Part shown: positions 8,517-16,364 of the stretch, piece by piece
Numbering within the stretch: the first letter of the stretch is position 1
Layout: each line of letters begins with the position of its first letter
Source of the DNA: Gammaproteobacteria bacterium
Lineage (GTDB): Bacteria; Pseudomonadota; Gammaproteobacteria; Steroidobacterales; Steroidobacteraceae
Reading direction: 5' to 3'
NCBI GenBank assembly: GCA_003164785.1
Contig: PLUE01000023.1
Location: 70,479 to 108,018, forward strand
Length of the DNA stretch: 37,540 nucleotides
Program-made: the position numbers and the translations under genes
The notes under the pieces: generated by a model
Database searches by the model: none
What the model was told of the DNA's origin: nothing
Seen by the model: the letters and a program-made list of their open reading frames with translations, nothing else

Positions 8517-11500
8517 ATGCGAAGCCGAATTTTATCCACTTTTGTTCTGTTGTTATCGCTCGGCATCGGTGCGTCCGCACAGACGCCGACCTCGGACCAG
8601 CTGAACCAGCTCAAAAACTTGACGCCCGAAGAGCAGCAGCAATTGATGCAAGGTTTGGGGGGGGGCAAAACAGATTCCAGCGGCACTAGAGTAGATAAAA
8701 AGCTCAGCACGCCGCAGACGGTACAGCCGAAAATCGATGAGAACGGCGAGTATGAGCAGGGCAGGAGAGACAAAACGAGAGACGGCAGATCGCTTCGTTT
8801 GCAGGACGAAGATCCGGAGCTTCGGGCCGACGATACCGTTCTGATCGATTTGACCCCCGTCGATTCGGTATTGCGGCAGAATTTGCCCGATGATTCAAAC
8901 GGCGCAAGTAATTCAAATAACGGGGGGTACGGCGCGAACAACCGCAATAACGACTCATCGACGGCCAACCCAACAATCAACGGGCTTGCCAGTAACGGCG
9001 CCGGCAACGACAACGCATTTGGCAACGGGGCGAACCGTTCAGGTCGTTTGGACGATTTTGGCCGCGTTCAATCAAATTACGACTTGAGCAAGCTGCTAGC
9101 GAGTCCGAAGAGCGACGAGGAGCAGGAAAGAGCGGATCGGATGCGTGAGTTGGTATTGAAGGGAAATCCGTACCGCCTCAATCGATTCGGCGTGCTCGAA
9201 GTTCCCGGCCTGCCATCCATCCCCTTGGCGGGATTGACGGCGGATGAAGCAACCCGCCGTCTCAGCGCCGATCCGGACCTCCGTAACTTCGTCGTGAAGC
9301 TTACGTTGCTGCGGCTGCAAGCTTTCGACGAGGATGCCGTGAAGCCTTTCGGTTACGACTTGTTCGAAGGGGTTCCGTCGACCTTCGCGCCGGTATCGGA
9401 TATCCAAGTGCCGATCGACTACATCGTCGGACCTGGCGATACGCTCAATATTCAGCTGTATGGAAATGAACTCCAGAGTTACGAGTTGACCGTTGGCCGC
9501 GACGGGCGCGTCAACTTTCCAAAGCTCGGTCCCATCATGGTCAGCGGCATGTCATTCGACCAAGCGAGCGGCGCGATCAAACAGCGCGTGGATCAACAGC
9601 TCATCGGGTCCCGGGTGAGTGTGACGATGGGCGATCTGCGCTCCATTCGCGTGTTCGTATTGGGCGAGGCGCGGAAGCCCGGCTCATATACCGTCAGCGG
9701 TCTATCGACAATGACCAATGCGCTATTCGTCAGCGGCGGTGTGAAGAAAATTGGTTCGTTGCGCAACATCGAACTGAAGCGAAATGGCAAATTGATCGGT
9801 GTGCTCGATCTCTACAGTCTGCTGCTTCACGGTGACACAAGCGCCGACCAGCAACTGCTCCCGGGCGACGTGATATTCATCCCACCGATCGGCAGTACCG
9901 TCGCGGTGTACGGTGCGGTGCGCCGTCCTGCCATCTACGAATTGAAGAACGAGAAAAGCGTCGAACAGGTCATCGACGTCGCCGGCGGCCTTCAGCCGGA
10001 TGCCGACGGCAAAACGGTGCAATTGGAGCGGATTCAACCTTCAAATTTGCGGCGGATGCTCGACGTCGATTTGACGTCGGACCAGGGGCGCTCCGCACTG
10101 GTAGCGAACGGCGACAAAGTGCGAGTGCCTGCAATTCGCCCGACTCTCGAAAATTCCGTGGAATTGACGGGCTATGTTTTCCGGCCGGGCAAATTCGAAT
10201 TTCACTCCGGTATGCGGCTATCCGACATCTTGCCGAGCTTTGATGAGTTGCGGCCCGATGCGGATCGCCACTACATCATGATCCGACGCGAAGTACCTCC
10301 GGAACAAAAGATCCAGGTCGTATCCGCGGATCTCGACGGCGCGTTGCTAAAGCGGGGCTCGGACGCCGATCCGAAGCTACAATCGCGCGACAAGATTTTC
10401 GTGTTCAATCTGGGCGCAAGTCGCGAGCGTGTCGTCGAGCCGGTTCTCCGGGACCTCGAGTTGCAGAGAACACCGGACAAGCCGGCGCAGATCGTCAGTA
10501 TCAACGGACAGGTGAAGGCACCGGGCCGCTATCCCCTCGAGCCGTCCATGCACGTGAGTGACTTGATACGCGCCGGCGGCAGCTTGGATGATTCCGCTTA
10601 CGGCGGCGACGCCGAGTTGACCCGATACGAAATCGTCAACGGAAGCGCTCGTCAGACCGCCCTGATTCCAATCAGTCTCGGGGCGATCCGCCGCGGCGAA
10701 GCGGGTGCGGATGTCCAGCTGATGCCATATGACACCTTGGTCATCAAGATCACTCCGCAGTGGGAGGAGCCTGGAACCATCATCGTACAGGGTGAGGTCC
10801 GTTTCCCAGGGACATACCCGATTCATCGTGGGGAGAAGTTGTCCTCCGTCTTGGCCCGCGCCGGCGGCTTTAGTGATCTGGCATTCGTTGAGGGTGCCGT
10901 TTTCATCCGCGATGAGCTGAAGAAGCGTGAGAAGGACCAACTCGAACTGCTGACGGACCGCTTGCAGAGGGATCTAGCCGCTCTGTCTCTGGAGGCCATT
11001 TCCTTGAGCGCGGCAACGTCCAATGCCGCGGGCGCCCAGACTTCAGCCCAAGGGCTAGCAATCGGCCAACAGTTGCTCGTGCAACTCCGCCAGACGAAGC
11101 CCGTCGGCCGGCTCGTGATAGACCTGAACAAAGTCGTGACGGGTAAGTTCGGTGACATGATCGTGAGAAATGGCGATAAGCTGCTAATTCCAAAGCAAAA
11201 TGACGAAATTACGATTTTGGGAGAGGTGCAGAGCCCCACGTCGCACGTGTACAAGGCTGGGTTGACCCGAGACGATTACATCGCCAAGAGCGGCGGCACG
11301 ACACAAGAAGCGGATCGGAAGCGCATTTACATCGTGCACGCCAACGGTGACGTGGTATCGGGACAGCGGTCCGGCTGGTTCCGGCGTTCGCAATCGGTGG
11401 AGATGCGTCCTGGTGATACCATCATCGTGCCCTTGGATACCGAACGCGTGAGGGCATTGCCGCTATGGCAAGCCGTCACGACAATCATCTATAACTTGGC

Positions 11501-11540
11501 GGTTGCGGTGTTGGCAATTCGCAGCGTAGGCAATCTCTAA
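8517..11540 (+). CDS. Large SLBB-repeat polysaccharide export protein (Wza-like)
   Basis: A 1007-residue secreted protein of the polysaccharide biosynthesis/export (Wza) superfamily, expected to act at the outer membrane or periplasm. Residues 1-21 are a signal peptide (ending GASA) without a lipobox cysteine. Residues about 125-176 are an unusual Asn/Gly/Ser-rich low-complexity stretch. The Poly_export domain starts near residue 299 (PIDYIVGPGDTLNIQLYGN). About six SLBB-type beta-grasp repeats follow, near residues 376, 462, 547, 657, 752 and 896, with signatures such as VYGAVRRPAIYEL, INGQVKAPGRYPL and VQGEVRFPGTYPI. A hydrophobic segment close to the C-terminus (about 985-1003) could span a membrane. 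Wza itself has fewer repeats and about 380 residues. The ATG at 8517 was preferred over a TTG at 8499 because it starts the signal peptide. Confidence 0.88.
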   Translation: MRSRILSTFVLLLSLGIGASAQTPTSDQLNQLKNLTPEEQQQLMQGLGGGKTDSSGTRVDKKLSTPQTVQPKIDENGEYEQGRRDKTRDGRSLRLQDEDPELRADDTVLIDLTPVDSVLRQNLPDDSNGASNSNNGGYGANNRNNDSSTANPTINGLASNGAGNDNAFGNGANRSGRLDDFGRVQSNYDLSKLLASPKSDEEQERADRMRELVLKGNPYRLNRFGVLEVPGLPSIPLAGLTADEATRRLSADPDLRNFVVKLTLLRLQAFDEDAVKPFGYDLFEGVPSTFAPVSDIQVPIDYIVGPGDTLNIQLYGNELQSYELTVGRDGRVNFPKLGPIMVSGMSFDQASGAIKQRVDQQLIGSRVSVTMGDLRSIRVFVLGEARKPGSYTVSGLSTMTNALFVSGGVKKIGSLRNIELKRNGKLIGVLDLYSLLLHGDTSADQQLLPGDVIFIPPIGSTVAVYGAVRRPAIYELKNEKSVEQVIDVAGGLQPDADGKTVQLERIQPSNLRRMLDVDLTSDQGRSALVANGDKVRVPAIRPTLENSVELTGYVFRPGKFEFHSGMRLSDILPSFDELRPDADRHYIMIRREVPPEQKIQVVSADLDGALLKRGSDADPKLQSRDKIFVFNLGASRERVVEPVLRDLELQRTPDKPAQIVSINGQVKAPGRYPLEPSMHVSDLIRAGGSLDDSAYGGDAELTRYEIVNGSARQTALIPISLGAIRRGEAGADVQLMPYDTLVIKITPQWEEPGTIIVQGEVRFPGTYPIHRGEKLSSVLARAGGFSDLAFVEGAVFIRDELKKREKDQLELLTDRLQRDLAALSLEAISLSAATSNAAGAQTSAQGLAIGQQLLVQLRQTKPVGRLVIDLNKVVTGKFGDMIVRNGDKLLIPKQNDEITILGEVQSPTSHVYKAGLTRDDYIAKSGGTTQEADRKRIYIVHANGDVVSGQRSGWFRRSQSVEMRPGDTIIVPLDTERVRALPLWQAVTTIIYNLAVAVLAIRSVGNL

Positions 11541-11699
11541 CTGGCACGCATGTGTTGTGGAGGCGTGCGGCCGGCACAAGGTGTAGCGGCACAGCGAGGA
11601 AAGCTGACCGCAAGGGAACAATCATCCATCGCGCGAGTGTCGGCGTAGAGAGCGCGGCGCTCGTTTTAGGCGCCGTCAGTTGGTGAAGATACGCCCTGG

Positions 11700-11822
11700 C
11701 GACGCGCTCGGCTCTGAGCGCGAATCGACTCCAGAGCGATCTGACGGCCTCCTCGCTCGAGGCGATTGCGAGCAGCCCAGTTCCTCCAACGCCAATGACG
11801 CAGCCGGTGCGGCCTCCGGTTA
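11700..11822 (+). pseudogene. Degraded fragment of a second SLBB export gene
   Basis: In the frame starting with AAT at 11723 the sequence reads NRLQSDLTASSLEAIASS. The intact SLBB protein nearby has DRLQRDLAALSLEAISLS, so 12 of 18 positions are identical. After an apparent frameshift, the next piece reads SSNANDAAGAASG, which resembles SNAAGAQTSAQG of the intact protein at the corresponding place. An upstream LVLGAV (from 11660) may match FVEGAV of the intact protein, but a stop intervenes. The nucleotide sequences differ clearly, so this is an old, divergent copy and not a recent duplication. The match is short, hence moderate confidence. Confidence 0.4.
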
Positions 11823-12028
11823 GCCTGAAGTTACCCCCCGGCGTTGCGCGATAAATACCCTATGTGACAGAGAGATGCATGGATTGGCGGCGTTGGGTTC
11901 CCCCTCGTGATCGAGATCGACTGCATCATGATTCGCAGGGACTTGTCCGCGCCCATTGGCTACGGGGCGCTTTCCGGCCCAACGTTGCCGCCGCAAGCGC
12001 CCGTCTGATGCCCGACGAAATGTGCCAT

Positions 12029-12054
12029 GACTGGGCGGCGGCGCCTGCCCAGTC
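12029..12054. repeat. Inverted repeat, 8-base arms
   Basis: GACTGGGC (12029-12036) and GCCCAGTC (12047-12054) are perfect inverted arms around a ten-base loop. There is no T run on either side strong enough for a standard terminator. It lies in the gene-free scar, so it could be a relic of a mobile element end or of a lost gene's terminator. Confidence 0.4.
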
Positions 12055-12318
12055 TCTAAGTGCTCTGTTGCGACGCATACGCGCTCGTCGCCACGGTTGC
12101 AAAAGCGGAAGGCCGAGCGATTCAACCTGTCGACGTTTCAGGCGCTGGCGAGCAGACTCCCCAATCCGCCGGCAGGTTGGCTCCTCGGGGGAGCTTCTCG
12201 TAACGAAAGAGAGCGGCTTAGGCGGTCGCGGACGACAAGTCAGCGAGTCAATTGGTCTTTTGTAGTAGATCGTAGCCTCCTCTTGACCCCATCCGCCGGC
12301 CTCCACCGGCTGCGCGGG

Positions 12319-12534
12319 TCATTCGAGCCGGTACTTCTTCCCGTCCATTTGCCGCTCACCGTCCCGGCCTCCGATCACGCGCATCAATTCCGAATGCTGT
12401 GCCCGCGGCGCCTCGGCCCAGGCCCTAACCGTAACGAGCTCGGTGGTCACCGCTGTTACCGCGTTGCGCGTGATCGCATGCTGCCGGCGCTCCGTTCGTT
12501 CTCCGCAGCCAAATTCGCTTGGAAATCCCAGGGT
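12319..12534 (-). pseudogene. Coding-looking fragment, family unknown
   Basis: On the minus strand a frame is open from just after a stop (complement of 12535-12537) to a TGA at 12319-12321. It has no obvious start but has high GC in third positions and a natural-looking protein composition ending in QMDGKKYRLE. The middle reads AVTTELVTVRAWAEAPRAQH. This looks like the C-terminal end of a truncated gene. I do not recognise the family; a mobile-element protein is possible given the transposase debris next to it. Frames on the opposite strand in the same place are less convincing. Confidence 0.28.
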
Positions 12535-12639
12535 TCATGCCCATGCGCCATCTCCCCGGCAAGGTGTATATGCCTCTATTGAATTTTGAGTGGGCAAACG
12601 GATGGTAAAAGGCTAGATTACGAGGTGGGTAAGCTGAAG

Positions 12640-12972
12640 GGGAAGAGTAAGTTGAGCGACAAGCTCTTCGAAATGGGATTGGCGATTTGTACCCCGTGGC
12701 ATGCGATGGATACGGTTTTGGACGTAAGGAGCGAGAGCTGAGGATCCGGATAGACGTTGAGGTCGGCAGTCGGTTTGCGGTGATCGGCATCGGTATGTCG
12801 CCAGCGGCCATCAAAGCCGTTGCTGAGCATTTTCCGAAAGCCCAGGTGACGTTCGATGAATTTCACGTCATTGCCCATGCCTTCGCCGCGATTGATGACA
12901 TCCGTCGGGTCGAGCAGACGGTTGACCCGTCGATCAAGGGACTGAGCTGGACGTTGCTGAAACATCTCAGAT
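12640..12972 (+). mobile_element. ISL3-family transposase remnant, internally deleted and frameshifted
   Basis: Two blocks of an ISL3-type transposase can be read. The first, from about 12640, contains KLFEMGLAICTPWHAMDTVLDV, which matches the start of ISL3 transposases (LF.MALGL..PW.V....FD). A frameshift near 12735 then moves the reading to ELRIRIDVEVGSRFA. In intact ISL3 proteins the next part is a zinc-finger region (CP.C) and about 100 residues or more. Here it jumps at once to IGMSPAAIKAVAEHFPKA, then VTFDEFHVIAHAFAAID and IRRVEQTVDPSIKGLSWTLL, which is the central DDE core. The aspartate that usually precedes MSPA is glycine here. The C-terminal part is missing. The element is dead and ends right at the start of the next gene. 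Confidence 0.7.
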
Positions 12973-12985
12973 CAGTGCCGGAGAC

Positions 12986-14593
12986 ATGTTGATAGATCCA
13001 ACCGGCGTCTTCGAGGCGCATTCCAGTCAAAATACGGCATCAAACCGAATTGTCTCGGTTCCAAGCGCAATGGGCTTGTCGTTGGTATACGCCTCTGCCT
13101 ATTTCTTACCGCTGACGACCGCAACACAAGTTTATTTACTTACGTCGCTTAATTTGTTTCGGGTAGTCGCGATCCCAAGCCTTGTGACCGTGATCGTCTG
13201 TTTTTTGCTCATCTTGGGTTTGTCCGCAACCTCGCGCAAATGGGTTGCACCGCGTATCGCTCTGGGTTGCTCAGTACTGGCATTGAGTCTCTTCGGCGTA
13301 CTCGCGCTCAAGGGGGTTGCGGAGGCGGCAGGCTATCACTGGCAGGACTCAATTCCGCGAGGTCGAAATCTGCTTGCTACACAGCAGATGTTCAAATACG
13401 GCGTTTCATCGATTGTACTCGCCATCGTCTGGTCCCAGCGCAGGTCCTTGGGAAGAGTAACGCGGTTACTAACGAGCTTGGGGTTTGCGTTCGGGGTGCT
13501 TGCGGTCATTCGTTTGGTTGCGGTTTCGATGGGGCATGGGACGGCACTTGAGTCATCCATGGGCGGCTTGCAACCGAAAATTGCACCTTCGCAACTTGCA
13601 TCGATTCCTGCAGCGGGCGGACGTACGCGACGTGTCGTCTGGGTGCTTTTCGACGAGACGGACTTCGGCCGCGTTTTCGCGCCGGATGTTGGGTCAAGAA
13701 TTGAACTGAAAAATTTCGACTTCTTGGCGCGCGCCAGTGTGTTTGCAACTCGCGCAAATAGTCCGGCAAGCGCCACGCTGTATTCCGTGCCTGCCCTTCT
13801 CACCGGCGTACCACTGGGCGGCAAAGGTGTGCGCATTGATCGCCAAGGAAGGCTCGCGTTGGAGCGGCCCGATGGAAGCATGGTCCCATTTGGCGAAGAT
13901 ACGAGCATTTTTGGTGTTCTACGTTCACGCGGAGAACAAGCCTCCGTCCTTGGGTTTTTGCACCCTTATTGTAAGATCTTCGTCTTATCTCGGTGTGAAA
14001 GTTTCATCTGGCCCGAAGTTGGTACCATTGGCGCCGCTATGACTGTGAATGTTCCCGATGGGATCGCGAGACGGCTGAGGGGTAGCGATTATTGGGCGGA
14101 CATCACGCGGGATCAGCTGGCGCAACTGCCAAGCTACATCTCCGGAGACGAAGCGCTGACGTTCGTCCATTTGAACGTGCCTCATTTGCCTGCCGCTTTT
14201 GCAGACGCCCGCCTCAACTTGCCTCCGGACCCAAATCCGTTGACTGAATATGACCGGAATCTAAGGTTGTCCGACGAAATTCTCGGTCAAATAATAGAAG
14301 GAATGCGAGCGCAACTTGATCGCCACGAGCTACTATTGATCGTGTCTACAGATCACTGGCTTCGTAATCGATGGTATAGGGCAAATGAGCGGGAAGTGAG
14401 TCGTCCAATTCCGCTAATCATGTGGAAGGTGGGGGACACTCAAGGAATCATGCTGACGCAGCCAATAAGTACAGTGCAAACATCCAGGATGATTTTGGAT
14501 TTTTTACATGGTGATATCAGTGATCAGAATGAGGTGGCGGCGTGGTGGGCGCATCAACCGACGTTTCCCTCATTCATGGCCCCCGCCACCTGA
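12986..14593 (+). CDS. Membrane-anchored alkaline phosphatase/sulfatase-superfamily protein
   Basis: A 535-residue protein with about five hydrophobic segments in its first 180 residues (roughly 31-52, 59-78, 91-108, 139-150, 160-180), then a sulfatase-like domain outside the cytoplasm. Active-site pieces are VWVLFDETDFGRVF (first metal ligand, about 216-230), NSPASATLYSVPALLTGVP (257-275, with the expected nucleophile Thr/Ser near 263), FVHLNVPHLPA and VSTDHW (452-457, metal ligands D and H). Such architecture is seen in phosphoethanolamine and phosphoglycerol transferases, so transfer of a phospho-group to a polysaccharide or lipid is possible, but the substrate is unknown. The start is uncertain: ATG 12986 lies directly after transposase debris with a badly spaced GGAG, and ATG 13070 begins just before the first membrane segment. 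It overlaps the next gene by one base. Confidence 0.75.
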   Translation: MLIDPTGVFEAHSSQNTASNRIVSVPSAMGLSLVYASAYFLPLTTATQVYLLTSLNLFRVVAIPSLVTVIVCFLLILGLSATSRKWVAPRIALGCSVLALSLFGVLALKGVAEAAGYHWQDSIPRGRNLLATQQMFKYGVSSIVLAIVWSQRRSLGRVTRLLTSLGFAFGVLAVIRLVAVSMGHGTALESSMGGLQPKIAPSQLASIPAAGGRTRRVVWVLFDETDFGRVFAPDVGSRIELKNFDFLARASVFATRANSPASATLYSVPALLTGVPLGGKGVRIDRQGRLALERPDGSMVPFGEDTSIFGVLRSRGEQASVLGFLHPYCKIFVLSRCESFIWPEVGTIGAAMTVNVPDGIARRLRGSDYWADITRDQLAQLPSYISGDEALTFVHLNVPHLPAAFADARLNLPPDPNPLTEYDRNLRLSDEILGQIIEGMRAQLDRHELLLIVSTDHWLRNRWYRANEREVSRPIPLIMWKVGDTQGIMLTQPISTVQTSRMILDFLHGDISDQNEVAAWWAHQPTFPSFMAPAT

Positions 14594-16011
14594 TGATGGA
14601 AGTCTTGTTAGCAAGACAAGTGCGATCCTGGCGGGATCCGGACGGTTTTGTCGTCGAACTGGACGGCAGAATTTTACGTGCCGTGGCGCCCGAGAAAGCA
14701 GGCGAACTTCGGGCGTTATTGACTGAGCCTTGGTTCAAAAGGTTCATTGACGCGGGGAGCATTCCAGCCACGATCGAAATCACCGATCCGGGCGGCGAGG
14801 TTCCGCTTGCGGAGGGCTGGGTCTGGTTCGAGCACCAACGTTTGCGGTTTCCGTGCTATCCGCACGAAATCACCGCCCTTCAGCTCTATGACTCGGCGGA
14901 ATTGACTTTGTCCATCGCCTTGGAAGCGACCAGGAACGGATGGACGTTGAAGGATGCCTCGGCTTGGAATGTTCTCTATAGCGAGGGACGAGTGGTGTTC
15001 GTTGATCTGCTCTCCTTCGAGCGCACTGTGCCGACGGGCATGTGGCGGGCCTACGGCCAGTTTGTAGGTCATTTCGTTCTGCCGCTCCTGCTTTATCGGC
15101 ATATTGGCCTCACACCGCCAGAGATTTTCTTGATTCACCGGGACGGTATTACGCCAGTCCGGGCATTTGAATCGCTGCATGGTGTGCGGCTGCTTTCGGC
15201 CACCGCGATAGAGCATGTGCTGTTGCCAAAGTTTCTGGCGCGCGCGGGCAGCCGGTTGATCGCGGCGCAAACAGTCAATAAGCCGCGGATAGTAAATGTC
15301 CAAATCGCCGCGGCGATGCCGATAGCCACCCTGAGGCGGTTGCGGCGAACCATCTCGCGTCTCCGCCCCGATGAATCCAAGTCCGTCTCGGTTTGGAAGC
15401 GTTATGAAGAGGAGCGGCTTCATTATTCGCAAGCGGACCTTCAAGCGAAGACAGAATTTGTCAGCAGCCATCTCGACGAGGGCGGAACGGTGCTCGACCT
15501 TGGCTGCAACGCGGGGGAATTTAGCTTTCTGGCCGCGGAAAAGGGGGCCAGCGTCGTCGCTGCGGATGCGGATCACGCTGCACTCAGCCGCCTATACGAA
15601 CGCATTCGCGGCGCAAAGCCGAGGATTACGCCCCTGATGCTCAATATCGGCCGCCCGACGCCCGGGATCGGGTGGCTGAATACTGAGGTAGATAGCTTTT
15701 TGGGGCGCTCGTCAGGGCAGTTCGCCTGTGTGCTTGCCCTCGGGTTGCTCCACCATTTGTTGGTCAGCGAACGGGCGTCACTTCAGATGATTACCGCCCT
15801 GTTCCGGCAGCTAAGCCCGCAACGGTTGATTGTTGAATGGGTGGACCCTTCTGACCCAAAGTTCAAGGAATTGGCGGGCTTCGACATGGAGCTCTACCGA
15901 AATTTACGGCCTGAAATGCTAGAGGAGCAGCTCGGGGGATATTTTCGCCTAGATTCAAAAATGGTATTGCCATGTGGCACCCGGGTGATGTATTTGTGGG
16001 TACGGTCATAA
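14593..16011 (+). CDS. NoeA-like class I SAM-dependent methyltransferase
   Basis: A 472-residue protein in two parts. The N-terminal part carries WTLKDASAWNVLYSEGR and VVFVDLLSFE (about 116-142), a pattern typical of proteins related to the rhizobial nodulation protein NoeA, and superficially like the catalytic loop and DF-type motif of kinase folds. The C-terminal part is a methyltransferase: SAM motif I VLDLGCNAGEFSFLAAEKG (about residue 300), VVAADAD, and LALGLLHHLLVSERAS. The substrate is unknown; the neighbours suggest a surface polysaccharide or its lipid carrier. ATG 14593 overlaps the previous stop by one base (TGATG), so it is preferred over a GTG at 14542 lying inside the upstream gene. 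Codon use is lower in GC than in the dnaQ-pgi region. Confidence 0.8.
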   Translation: MMEVLLARQVRSWRDPDGFVVELDGRILRAVAPEKAGELRALLTEPWFKRFIDAGSIPATIEITDPGGEVPLAEGWVWFEHQRLRFPCYPHEITALQLYDSAELTLSIALEATRNGWTLKDASAWNVLYSEGRVVFVDLLSFERTVPTGMWRAYGQFVGHFVLPLLLYRHIGLTPPEIFLIHRDGITPVRAFESLHGVRLLSATAIEHVLLPKFLARAGSRLIAAQTVNKPRIVNVQIAAAMPIATLRRLRRTISRLRPDESKSVSVWKRYEEERLHYSQADLQAKTEFVSSHLDEGGTVLDLGCNAGEFSFLAAEKGASVVAADADHAALSRLYERIRGAKPRITPLMLNIGRPTPGIGWLNTEVDSFLGRSSGQFACVLALGLLHHLLVSERASLQMITALFRQLSPQRLIVEWVDPSDPKFKELAGFDMELYRNLRPEMLEEQLGGYFRLDSKMVLPCGTRVMYLWVRS

Positions 16012-16058
16012 ATTTGTCACACTGCGCCATGCGGAAATGTTCTGAGAGCGAGACTTCA

Positions 16059-16364
16059 ATGAGTAAGGGTCGGTGCCTGTTGTCGAGCGGAATGGTGGTT
16101 TTGGTCTGGGCTCTGGCTCCGGGTCGAGCTTTTGCATATATTGATCCGGGCAATGGTGCGTACATGGTTCAAGCACTTTTTACCGTTATCGGAGCGGCTT
16201 TTTTCTATCTGAGACACCCCATACGTTCGCTGCGCGGTCTTGCGGATTCACTTGCCAGTCGGTGGAAGCGGTTTCGGGGGTTCCCGGTGGAGGCGCCGCA
16301 ACCGACCGAGAACAGTGCAGAGAATGTCGGGTCGCAGTTATGTCCTCACGAGTCCCCCGAATAA
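16059..16364 (+). CDS. Small exported YIDPG protein
   Basis: A 101-residue protein with a signal-like hydrophobic N-terminus (MSKGRCLLSSG to GRAFA). Directly after the predicted cleavage point comes YIDPGNGAYMVQALFTVIGAAFFYL, in which the YIDPG.G....QAL pattern recurs in small membrane proteins found beside polysaccharide genes. The hydrophobic segment at about 34-51 is followed by a basic stretch (RHPIRSLRGLADSLASRWKR) and a polar tail. Function is unknown. Other in-frame starts lie at 15972 and 16029, but they precede the hydrophobic leader awkwardly. The 3' end overlaps the following gene by 25 bases, and the gene follows the NoeA-like methyltransferase by 47 bases, so the group is likely an operon. 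Confidence 0.65.
   Translation: MSKGRCLLSSGMVVLVWALAPGRAFAYIDPGNGAYMVQALFTVIGAAFFYLRHPIRSLRGLADSLASRWKRFRGFPVEAPQPTENSAENVGSQLCPHESPE

Larger units (their letters stand above)
11541..12985. other. Gene-free scar region of 1.4 kb with degraded fragments
   Basis: No intact gene is supported between the SLBB gene and the phosphatase-superfamily gene. The stretch holds a six-base inverted repeat just after the SLBB stop (11544-11549 with 11563-11568, no T run), a degraded SLBB-gene piece (11700-11822), an eight-base inverted repeat (12029-12054), a short coding-looking minus frame (12319-12534) and an ISL3-type transposase remnant (12640-12972). Open frames at 11864-12265 and 12097-12582 do not resemble any family I know. 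The whole looks like the residue of past insertions and deletions. Confidence 0.6.

Noticed and set aside
11864..12582. Open frames of 133 and 161 codons in the scar
   Set aside because: They overlap each other in different frames, have no recognisable motif and no Shine-Dalgarno.
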